From Dehalococcoidales bacterium (GTDB lineage Bacteria; Chloroflexota; Dehalococcoidia; Dehalococcoidales; UBA5760), in NCBI GenBank assembly GCA_028717305.1, contig JAQUOC010000009.1:1-22517 (forward strand): a stretch of 22,517 nt of DNA. Reading direction: 5' to 3'. The position numbers and the translations under genes were made by a program. A model generated the notes under the pieces. The model searched no databases. It had not been told where the DNA came from and saw only the letters and a list, made by a program, of their open reading frames with translations. Below, piece after piece: positions 7,033 through 13,251 of the stretch (positions within the stretch are counted from its first letter, which is position 1; every line of letters starts with the position of its first letter).

Positions 7033-8391
7033 ATGGATATGTTTGAGCAAAAATCTAATGAAAAAAAAGACATGGAGGCACCGCTGGCCACCCGGATGAG
7101 GCCAACCACCTTCAGCGACTTCGTCGGCCAGGAGCATCTCATCGGCAGCGGTCGTGTCTTACGTAAGGCTATTGAGACAGGTAAGATACCCTCGATTATC
7201 CTGTGGGGGCCACCGGGCAGTGGCAAGACTACCCTGGCCTACATTATTGCCGATTCCACCGAGTCACACTTCAGCCCGATCAGCGCCGTCAATGCCGGCG
7301 TAGCTGACCTGCGACGCATCATAGAAGAGGCCAAGGAACGCCATAAGATTCTCCAGAAGCAAACGATACTCTTCATCGATGAGATTCACCGTTTCAATAA
7401 GGCCCAGCAGGACGCCATACTGCCCTATGTTGAGGACGGGACTGTTGTCCTCATTGGCGCTACCACAGAAAATCCGTCTTTTGAGGTCATCTCCGCTCTT
7501 ATATCACGGTGTCAGGTTCTTACCCTTAATCCACTCACCGATGACGAGATTCACCTGATAATCCTTAGAGCGCTCAAGGACACGATACGCGGTTTGGGCG
7601 CACTAAACATCGAGATGGACAAGGATGCTCTGCACCACCTTATCACTGCCTCCAATAACGATGCCCGGGTGGCGCTTAATAGCCTGGAGATGGCTGCCCT
7701 GGCAACACCACCCGATGCTGACGGTAAGCACCACATTTCTCTGGCCACCATCGAGGATGCCATCCAACACCGGGCACTACGCTACGACAAGGATGGCGAA
7801 GTCCACTATAACACCATATCCGCACTACACAAGTCGATGCGTGGCTCAGACCCGGATGCCACATTGTACTGGCTGGCACGTATGCTGGAAGCGGGAGAAG
7901 ACCCTCTGTATATTTCCCGCCGCCTAATCCGCTTCGCCTCGGAGGATGTCGGGATGGCCGATCCTCAGGCGCTGGTGGTCGCTATAGCAGCCCAGCAAGC
8001 GGTTCATTTCCTCGGTATGCCTGAGGGCAACCTTGCCCTGGCCGAGGCTGCTGTCTACCTAGCTACCTCTGCCAAGAGCAACTCCTTATATCAGGCATAT
8101 TCCAGAGTCCAGGAAGAGGTCAGACAGAGCTCTAATGAGCCGGTGCCACTGCACCTGCGCAATCCGGTCACACCTCTGATGAAAGAGGCAGGCTACGGTA
8201 AGGGGTATAAATATGCTCATGACTATCCCGGCCACTTCGTTATGCAACAGAACCTGCCCGATTCCCTTCAGGGCAAACACTACTACACCCCGAGCGACCA
8301 GGGTTACGAAAAGAAGATTATCGACCGTCTTAAAACCTGGTGGCGTGACTTCGGAAAGCCGCCCGAGACTAAAGAACCCGGGGATTACTGA
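7033..8391 (+). CDS. rarA: Replication-associated recombination protein A (RarA/MgsA AAA+ ATPase)
   Basis: A 452-residue AAA+ ATPase of the clamp-loader clade that acts at stalled replication forks. Motifs: N-terminal PLATRMRPTTFSDFVGQEHL, Walker A GPPGSGKTT (59-67), Walker B FIDEIHRFNKAQQD (114-127), sensor 1 GATTENPSFEVISAL (142-156) and an arginine-finger segment SRC just after. The C-terminal tetramerisation domain contains LARMLEAGEDPLYISRRLIR, SEDVGMADPQAL and GYKYAHDYPGH. AGGAGG about 6 nt before ATG 7033 fixes the start. The length is normal for the family. Co-transcription with the amr genes is plausible from spacing, with no known functional link. Confidence 0.96.
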   Translation: MDMFEQKSNEKKDMEAPLATRMRPTTFSDFVGQEHLIGSGRVLRKAIETGKIPSIILWGPPGSGKTTLAYIIADSTESHFSPISAVNAGVADLRRIIEEAKERHKILQKQTILFIDEIHRFNKAQQDAILPYVEDGTVVLIGATTENPSFEVISALISRCQVLTLNPLTDDEIHLIILRALKDTIRGLGALNIEMDKDALHHLITASNNDARVALNSLEMAALATPPDADGKHHISLATIEDAIQHRALRYDKDGEVHYNTISALHKSMRGSDPDATLYWLARMLEAGEDPLYISRRLIRFASEDVGMADPQALVVAIAAQQAVHFLGMPEGNLALAEAAVYLATSAKSNSLYQAYSRVQEEVRQSSNEPVPLHLRNPVTPLMKEAGYGKGYKYAHDYPGHFVMQQNLPDSLQGKHYYTPSDQGYEKKIIDRLKTWWRDFGKPPETKEPGDY

Positions 8392-8446
8392 ACCTGACTA
8401 ATGCTGCTTTTATGATTATTTGTACCCATCAAAAGAGCCTCAGGTG

Positions 8447-8465
8447 CTGTCTCCTTAGACAGTTT
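8447..8465 (+). terminator. Weak terminator-like hairpin after rarA
   Basis: A perfect 6-bp stem, CTGTCT-CCTT-AGACAG, is followed by only TTT. It is about 55 bp after the rarA stop. The stem is short and the T-run poor, so termination here is uncertain. Confidence 0.3.
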
Positions 8466-8480
8466 GATCGAAATTGTTTA

Positions 8481-8512
8481 GGAAATATTTAGAAAGCGGG
8501 GGAAATATTTAG
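8481..8512. repeat. 12-bp direct repeat with 20-bp period upstream of the small membrane protein
   Basis: GGAAATATTTAG occurs at 8481-8492 and again at 8501-8512, exactly 20 bp apart (about two helical turns). Each copy contains the palindrome AAATATTT. The pair lies about 100 bp before the GTG at 8615 and just upstream of a possible -10 (TACTAT or TATAAC near 8535-8543). This arrangement looks like tandem operator sites. The rest of the gap at 8392-8614 holds no gene I can support. Confidence 0.45.
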
Positions 8513-8614
8513 TTTTTGTTTAGACCTTTTGCGGTACTATAACAAACAATAAGGCGCCTAGCTGTGAGTATGAGCTTACCATAGCTCAGGTAAGGTTTAG
8601 GAGAAGGGTAAGTA

Positions 8615-8905
8615 GTGATTACCACTGTTGTTACAGCAGCAACGATAACGACTATTACTACAGTTACTACCACTACGGTTACTACTGTCGCTACGGTACT
8701 TGCTATGGGGCTCGGGGCTGCGGTAGGCATAGTGGCAATTGTCGGTTTCGGTATTCTTTTAGGTACCAAAGAGTTGGCTGGTGTTGTGCGGACTCGCTCC
8801 GGTGCTTCGTTACGAATGACCAGGTTCCTCGGTGTTGGTATCTGGCCCCTAGCAATAGTGTTCGGGGTTTTTGTCGCCACCAGGGTTATTGAGATAGTAG
8901 CCTAG
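8615..8905 (+). CDS. Small Thr-rich membrane protein, unrecognised
   Basis: A 96-residue protein with an unusual N-terminus: 15 of the first 28 residues are Thr and the rest are mostly Val, Ile and Ala (TTITTVTTTTVTTVATV). A strongly hydrophobic segment follows at about 28-50 (LAMGLGAAVGIVAIVGFGILLG), then a basic loop (TRSGASLRMTR), then a second hydrophobic segment at about 72-95. The GTG start has GGAG/GAAGGG 7 nt upstream. The complementary frame is also open (8509-8880), but it would read poly-Val and has no convincing start signal. Its stop shares the four bases CTAG with the stop of the convergent CPBP gene. I cannot assign a function. The DNA under the Thr block is low-complexity ACN/GTN repeats. 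Confidence 0.6.
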   Translation: MITTVVTAATITTITTVTTTTVTTVATVLAMGLGAAVGIVAIVGFGILLGTKELAGVVRTRSGASLRMTRFLGVGIWPLAIVFGVFVATRVIEIVA

Positions 8906-9693
8906 AGAAAGGGAATAACCAGAAACAGCATTACATTAGTGAGGCCATGAGCCAGGGTCACTCCGAGGAGCGACCCTGTCCTTTTTACTACCCAGGCGAA
9001 GAACATCGCCACGGCAAAGACGAAGACCACATCAATCCAGGATTGAAAACCCATGTGCATGACGCCGAATAGTACGCTGACGTAGATTATACTCCGCCAG
9101 CCGCCGATTGACTCCGCAGCGGTATGCTGGAGGACCCCGCGAAAAATGAACTCTTCAACAAAGCCGGTAGTTGCCGCGAGCACCAGTGCAATCGGCAGCA
9201 CTACGGTCCAACCGAGATGACTAACCATCGGCTCGGGCCTCAGGATAAGATACTCCAGCCAGCCGAGAAGAAACCCGCTCGATGCTATCCCCAGCTGCAG
9301 GAGAATCGACCTAGGTGGCCCGATGGTAAGGCCAACCTCATTCCTTGTGTAACCCATGAGGCGCATTACCATGAACCCCCCGACCAGCGGTGGAGCATAG
9401 ATAATAGGAAATCGCAGAAGCGGGGGAACCTGAATCAGGGATAGAATCAAGCTTAAGTCTATTATCCGTAGCAGAGGCAACACGGTCAATGACAGGGCTA
9501 GCTGCTGGCGATGCCGATCGCTGCTCCTCGCAGCGCGCACGATTAACATCGCCATTATTACGGTATGACCAACCACTCCCCACAAGGGATGAAGGAACAT
9601 GGTAACTATCTCGGCACAAGTAATCGCCGCCAGATAGGCTACCGCTTCCTTCACTATGCTCTTTGGTTGCTCAGCTACAGTTTCCGCATTCAT
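8902..9693 (-). CDS. CPBP (Abi/CAAX-type) family intramembrane metalloprotease
   Basis: A 263-residue multi-pass membrane protein with all three CPBP motifs: EExxxR (E180-E181...R185 in EEFIFRGVLQ), FxxxH (H213 in FGVMHMG) and HxxxN (H249...N253 in HGLTN). Around seven hydrophobic segments are visible. The family includes Rce1-type CAAX proteases, bacteriocin-immunity proteins and many members of unknown role. The ATG at 9693 lies 14 nt downstream of the thi4 stop with no strong Shine-Dalgarno, so it is probably the third gene of the thiC-thi4 operon. It converges on the small membrane protein gene, and the two stops overlap within CTAG (8902-8905). The substrate is unknown. Confidence 0.88.
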   Translation of the reverse strand: MNAETVAEQPKSIVKEAVAYLAAITCAEIVTMFLHPLWGVVGHTVIMAMLIVRAARSSDRHRQQLALSLTVLPLLRIIDLSLILSLIQVPPLLRFPIIYAPPLVGGFMVMRLMGYTRNEVGLTIGPPRSILLQLGIASSGFLLGWLEYLILRPEPMVSHLGWTVVLPIALVLAATTGFVEEFIFRGVLQHTAAESIGGWRSIIYVSVLFGVMHMGFQSWIDVVFVFAVAMFFAWVVKRTGSLLGVTLAHGLTNVMLFLVIPFL

Positions 9694-9707
9694 CGAGACG
9701 CTACCGG

Positions 9708-10487
9708 TTAGCGCAGTCTTTCCATAGCAAGCTCAGCAGCCCGCTTTCCGGAGAGGAGCATACCACCAAAGATAGGACCCATTCTGGGAGTGCCGCAGAC
9801 AGCATTAGCCGACATGCCGGCCACAATCAACCCGGGGTAGACCTCTTTGGTATTCTCCATTATCTTCTTTTCTGCCACCTCAGCCCACATTGGCTTCTCT
9901 CCCATTACCCCACCCCCATCCGTATTCAGTCTGCCGCCGAGCTTTTTCACCACGATGTGGCAGATTTCACTGGCATGTCCGGTAGCATCGATCACCAGCT
10001 TTGACCGTATTGACAGAGGGTCGACATGCAGTCCGGCTAGCCCAACCGCACTCCAGTTCAGTACCAGACCGCTTACCCTGTTGTCTTCCCGGATCATAAC
10101 GTCCTCGATACTAATCAGATTGAATATCTTGGCTCCCGCCTGGACTACCTTCAGGCAGATCGCCGAGGATGCCTCTACCGAATCAGCGGTATAGTAGCCC
10201 TTTTCCCATTCTCTAGTTCTGATACCGAATTCATCCAGTATCCCCTTGGCCTCCTCCTGCACCACGATAGTATTGAACATCATCCCCCCACCAGGCATAC
10301 CACCACCGGGTCGCAGGCTTCTTTCAAAAATAACCGTTTGCACTCCGGCCCTTGCCAGATAGTAGGCAGCGGTCATACCAGCCGGCCCGGCACCACCAAT
10401 GGCAACCTCAACATCCGTTGCCCGCTGGAATTCTTCCATGAAGTTTTTAATTATTATCCTAGATATGGTCACATCATCAAGCTGCAT
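9708..10487 (-). CDS. thi4: Thi4-type thiazole synthase (sulfide-dependent ADP-thiazole synthase)
   Basis: A 259-residue FAD/NAD-fold enzyme that builds the thiazole half of thiamine from NAD and glycine. The prokaryotic Thi4 branch uses free sulfide and iron catalytically, unlike the single-turnover yeast enzyme. Seen here: dinucleotide-binding GGAGPAGMTAAYYLARAG (31-48) with E55, RPGGGMPGGGMMFN (59-72), DATGHASEICH (167-176), and C-terminal GMSANAVCGTPRMGPIFGGM. H176 near ATGHASEICH may hold the position of the sacrificial Cys of the fungal enzyme, but I could not align this rigorously. ATG 10487 has GGAAGGAGG just upstream. The gene is 27 bp after thiC, under the same riboswitch. Confidence 0.9.
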   Translation of the reverse strand: MQLDDVTISRIIIKNFMEEFQRATDVEVAIGGAGPAGMTAAYYLARAGVQTVIFERSLRPGGGMPGGGMMFNTIVVQEEAKGILDEFGIRTREWEKGYYTADSVEASSAICLKVVQAGAKIFNLISIEDVMIREDNRVSGLVLNWSAVGLAGLHVDPLSIRSKLVIDATGHASEICHIVVKKLGGRLNTDGGGVMGEKPMWAEVAEKKIMENTKEVYPGLIVAGMSANAVCGTPRMGPIFGGMLLSGKRAAELAMERLR

Positions 10488-10514
10488 CCGGTCCTCCTTC
10501 CGGGTAAGATTCTG

Positions 10515-11840
10515 TCACTTCCGCTTCTTTACTCTGCTCTTCGGATAACACCTCGGTGCTGAGATACCCAGATACTTCTCCACCAGCTCCATGGCACAAA
10601 GCTCCCCACACATACTGCAGGCTGCCCCAGCCGAGATATGCTTCCGGTGAACCAGTCGAGACCTTTCCGGGTACAGGGAAAGCCTGGCTTGCTCTTCCCA
10701 ATCCAGCTTCTTACGTGCTACTGACATTTGCCTGTCCCATTCTCTGGCCCCTTTTACTCCCTTGACGATGTCACCAGCGTGGGCTGCAATACGCGAAGCG
10801 ATTACTCCTTGTCTGACATCATCTGGATCTGGTATGGCCAGGTGCTCGGCAGGAGTGACATAGCATAGGAAGTCGGTGCCCGCCGCAGCGGCGATGGCAC
10901 CGCCAATTGCCCCCGTGATATGATCGTAGCCAGCCGCTACATCGGTCACCAGCGGCCCCAGTACATAGAAAGGAGCTCCCTGGCAAACGGACTTCTCCAG
11001 GCGGACATTAGCCTCGATCTGGTCTAAGGGCAGGTGTCCCGGCCCCTCAACCATTGCTTGGACGTCGGCTTGACGCGCCCGCTGTACCAGTTCTCCAATA
11101 ACAAGCAGCTCCTCAATCTGGGCCCGGTCAGTAGCATCGGCCAGGCTACCGGGACGCATTCCATCACCGAGGCTGAGCGTCACATCAAACTCTCTCGCCA
11201 TCTCAAGCAGGCGGTCATAGTGCTCGTAGAGGGGATTCTCCCGCTCGTTGTGCAGCATCCAGCCGATGAGAAGAGCCCCGCCACGTGATACGACATCGGT
11301 TACCCTCCCCTGTTCTTTGAGCCTGGTAAGGGCAGATAAGGTTAAGCCGCAGTGTACCGTGATGAAGTCAACGCCGTCAAGGATATGTTCTCCAATCGCG
11401 GCGAATAGCTCATCAACAGCCATGCCAACTATCGCTTCTTGTCTGGCTGACGCCGTAATAGCGGCCTGATATATCGGCACGGTACCTATCGGTACCGAAC
11501 TTGAAGCGATGACAGCCTTCCGAACGGCCGAGATATCGCCTCCGGTCGATAGATCCATCACGGTATCGGCACCGGCGTCAACAGCCACCCGCAGCTTTTC
11601 CAGCTCGGCGTCAGTATCACAGAAGTCAGAGGAGGTACCAATATTGGCATTAACCTTGGTTTTAAGCCCCTCGCCAATACCACAGGGAACCAGATTCGGG
11701 TGTTTGATATTAGCCGGAATTACTATCCTTCCTTGAGCTACCCCCTGCCTGACGAACTCCGCTGTCACTCCTTCCCGCTGAGCAACCAGCTCCATCTGCG
11801 GTGATATCGTCCCCCCTTTTGCCATCTCCAGCTGCGTCAT
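10515..11840 (-). CDS. thiC: Phosphomethylpyrimidine synthase ThiC (short anaerobic form)
   Basis: A 441-residue radical SAM enzyme that rearranges aminoimidazole ribotide to HMP-phosphate, the pyrimidine half of thiamine. Core blocks include VNANIGTSSDF, TVMDLSTGGDI, VPIGTVPIYQA, FITVHCGLT, VSRGGALL, EGPGHLPLDQI, PFYVLGPLVTDVAAGYDHI and GTDFLCYVTPAEHL. The C-terminal cluster motif reads CSMCGELC (C408, C411, C415), i.e. Cx2Cx3C, whereas the long E. coli-type enzyme has Cx2Cx4C. ATG 11840 follows GGAGG by 5 nt. Expression is controlled by the TPP riboswitch just upstream. The paralogue BzaF (benzimidazole synthesis) is the main alternative, but the TPP riboswitch and thi4 neighbour favour ThiC. 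Confidence 0.95.
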   Translation of the reverse strand: MTQLEMAKGGTISPQMELVAQREGVTAEFVRQGVAQGRIVIPANIKHPNLVPCGIGEGLKTKVNANIGTSSDFCDTDAELEKLRVAVDAGADTVMDLSTGGDISAVRKAVIASSSVPIGTVPIYQAAITASARQEAIVGMAVDELFAAIGEHILDGVDFITVHCGLTLSALTRLKEQGRVTDVVSRGGALLIGWMLHNERENPLYEHYDRLLEMAREFDVTLSLGDGMRPGSLADATDRAQIEELLVIGELVQRARQADVQAMVEGPGHLPLDQIEANVRLEKSVCQGAPFYVLGPLVTDVAAGYDHITGAIGGAIAAAAGTDFLCYVTPAEHLAIPDPDDVRQGVIASRIAAHAGDIVKGVKGAREWDRQMSVARKKLDWEEQARLSLYPERSRLVHRKHISAGAACSMCGELCAMELVEKYLGISAPRCYPKSRVKKRK

Positions 11841-11852
11841 TTACGCCTCCAC

Positions 11853-11903
11853 AAAAAAAGAAGACCAAGGGTACTGGCATTGCTGATATACCCCCCTGGT
11901 CTT
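11853..11903 (-). terminator. Intrinsic terminator forming the expression platform of the TPP riboswitch
   Basis: On the minus strand, an arm beginning AAGACCAGGGGGGTA (11903-11889) pairs with TACCCTTGGTCTT (11873-11861), allowing small bulges. It is followed by a run of seven T ending 3 bases before the thiC Shine-Dalgarno (11850-11846). This position indicates control by transcription termination when TPP is bound. Confidence 0.85.
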
Positions 11904-11904
11904 T

Positions 11905-11996
11905 TCTACCACTTCCCTACGCTTGCATTACCAAGCTCAGGTTCCAAGAGTCGGCTCAAAAAGCCTCTCAGCCCTGGGGCACCCCTAGCGGTCTAG
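11905..11996 (-). ncRNA. TPP riboswitch (THI element) controlling thiC-thi4-CPBP
   Basis: Read on the minus strand, the conserved THI-box pieces appear in order: AGGGGTGCC, then GGCTGAGA, a variable P3 region, TTGGAACCTGA, GGTAATGCAAGCGTAGGGAAG and the closing strand GTGGTAG. P1 can form between CUA(GA)CCGC and GUGGUAG. It lies about 65 nt upstream of the thiC start, with a terminator in between, so TPP should switch the operon off. A possible promoter upstream (TTGAAT near 12025-12020 and TAATAA near 12004-11999, minus strand) has a short spacer and is not secure. Confidence 0.95.
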
Positions 11997-12101
11997 CCTT
12001 ATTAGATGCTATAACTGTAATTCAAAAATAACACAGGCCTGACAAAAATGCAAAGTGCCTCGCTAACTAAAGCCGCTATTCTGCTGTAAAGCGGACAGTG
12101 G

Positions 12102-12107
12102 TATAAT
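12102..12107 (+). promoter_or_regulatory. Candidate -10 element for rsmG
   Basis: TATAAT lies 20-45 bp before the possible rsmG starts. The -35 region 17 bp upstream (TTCTGC, 12079-12084) is a poor match. It sits in the gap divergent from the thiC leader (11997-12127), where I see no other feature. Confidence 0.45.
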
Positions 12108-12148
12108 CCTTAAGGTAATACTGGCTAGTGAAGTCGGGAATCTCTCTA

Positions 12149-12877
12149 ATGACCATTATGGAGAATCTGGAATCCGGGGCGGGAAGATTAGGGCTTCAGC
12201 TTAGTACAAAACAACTCGAGCAGTTTCATACCTACTGGGAGGAACTGGTAGAGTGGAACCGGCGTGTGAACCTTACCGGCATAACCGGTTATCATGAAGT
12301 GCAAACCAAACACTTCCTTGACTCTCTCACGATATACCTGGCCTGGCCACCGACAGGAGTAAATACCACCATACGTATTATTGATGTCGGCACTGGCAGC
12401 GGAATACCGGGGGTACCGCTCAAGATCGTGTTCCCCGAGGTACATCTGGTGCTACTTGAGGCTACTGAGAAAAAGACGGCCTTTCTGCATCATATCAGCA
12501 GCAGGCTGATGCTGACCGATGTTGAAATAGTAGCTGGCCGGGCGGAAGATACCGCCCATCAAAAACAATACCGGGATAGTTTCGACATTGTAGTCTCCCG
12601 CGCCGTAGCCCCCATGGTCACACTTGCTGAGCTAGCACTACCCTTCTGTAAGGTCGGCGGCAGGTTTATCGCCCAGAAGAAAGGAAACCTTATCCCGGAG
12701 ATAAACCGGGCGGAACGAGCAATCAAACTGCTGGGAGGAAGGCTGCGAGAGGTCATGAATGTTGAACTTGAGGAGTTCCCCGATGAGCGGCAGCTGGTAA
12801 TAATTGATAAAGAGCTGGCGACACCCGGGCTTTACCCCCGTCGCCCCGGTATTCCGTCAAAGCGACCGCTATCTTGA
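12149..12877 (+). CDS. rsmG: 16S rRNA (guanine-N7) methyltransferase RsmG (GidB)
   Basis: A 242-residue SAM-dependent methyltransferase that modifies 16S rRNA at the position equivalent to G527. Seen: N-terminal helix with EELVEWNRRVNLTG (31-44), HFLDSL, SAM-binding motif DVGTGSGIPGVPLK (79-92), LLEATEKKTAFL, DIVVSRAVAPM and KGGN-like KKGNL near the C-terminus. The start is uncertain. GTG 12128 extends the frame by 7 residues. ATG 12149 has GGGA 9-10 nt upstream and gives a typical family N-terminus, and ATG 12158 is also possible. It appears to be transcribed alone from the promoter at 12102. Confidence 0.93.
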   Translation: MTIMENLESGAGRLGLQLSTKQLEQFHTYWEELVEWNRRVNLTGITGYHEVQTKHFLDSLTIYLAWPPTGVNTTIRIIDVGTGSGIPGVPLKIVFPEVHLVLLEATEKKTAFLHHISSRLMLTDVEIVAGRAEDTAHQKQYRDSFDIVVSRAVAPMVTLAELALPFCKVGGRFIAQKKGNLIPEINRAERAIKLLGGRLREVMNVELEEFPDERQLVIIDKELATPGLYPRRPGIPSKRPLS

Positions 12878-12904
12878 AACGCTTCTTGCATTTTAAACCA
12901 GGGT

Positions 12905-12932
12905 TTGCTTATTACCAAAGATGTGTTATAAT
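12905..12932 (+). promoter_or_regulatory. Sigma-70 type promoter for the 5S rRNA gene
   Basis: TTGCTT (12905-12910) and TATAAT (12927-12932) are separated by 16 bp. Transcription would start near 12939, giving a leader of about 70 nt before the mature 5S. No terminator or gene lies between. Confidence 0.6.
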
Positions 12933-13006
12933 TAGTCTAGTTACAGTCAAGTAATGACCTACAGTGAGAGTAGGGAGGACGTTCAAGATATAGCGACAGT
13001 TGAATA

Positions 13007-13131
13007 GCCTTCTGGTGGTTAGAGCGAGGTGGTACCACCCGTTCCCATCCCGAACACGGAAGTGAAACGCCTCAGCGCAGACGATACTGAAGGGGCAACT
13101 CTTTGTGGAAAATATGCCACTGCCAGAAGGC
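13007..13131 (+). rRNA. rrf: 5S ribosomal RNA
   Basis: Contains the universally conserved core CCCGTTCCCATCCCGAACACGGAAGT-type region (around 13039-13064; key pieces CCCATCCCGAACAC and CGGAAGTGAA) and CGCCTCAGCGC, the expected loop B/C and helix II-III elements. Ends pair as helix I: GCCTTCTGG at 13007-13015 with CCAGAAGGC at 13123-13131. The GAGAGTAGG signature usual near the 3' side is replaced by TGTGGAAAATATGCCACTGCC. The gene stands alone between rsmG and clpC, with no 16S, 23S or tRNA in the window. A T-rich tail (CTTTCTTTATTT) follows. Confidence 0.93.
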
Positions 13132-13167
13132 TTTCTTTATTTGGATCAAACAATCCAGCCTTCATTT

Positions 13168-13196
13168 TTGACCTTTTAGCATCGGTGTTCTATAAT
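13168..13196 (+). promoter_or_regulatory. Sigma-70 type promoter for clpC
   Basis: TTGACC (13168-13173), a 17-bp spacer and TATAAT (13191-13196) make the best promoter match in the window, 56 bp before the clpC ATG. The opposite strand over the -35 contains one CtsR-like heptamer (GGTCAAA) but no second tandem copy. No CIRCE inverted repeat is seen, so heat-shock control is unproven. Confidence 0.7.
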
Positions 13197-13251
13197 CTAC
13201 TCAGTAGTCCTATTTACTGCTATAGTATAGGCTGGTCTCAGGGTAGAAAAG

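Noticed and set aside
8509..8880. Minus-strand frame rich in Val (123 codons)
   Set aside because: It is the complement of the Thr-codon repeats; no ribosome binding site, and the plus frame has a good one.
13141..13180. CtsR operator or CIRCE element before clpC
   Set aside because: Only one GGTCAAA heptamer on the minus strand, no tandem second copy, and no CIRCE inverted repeat.
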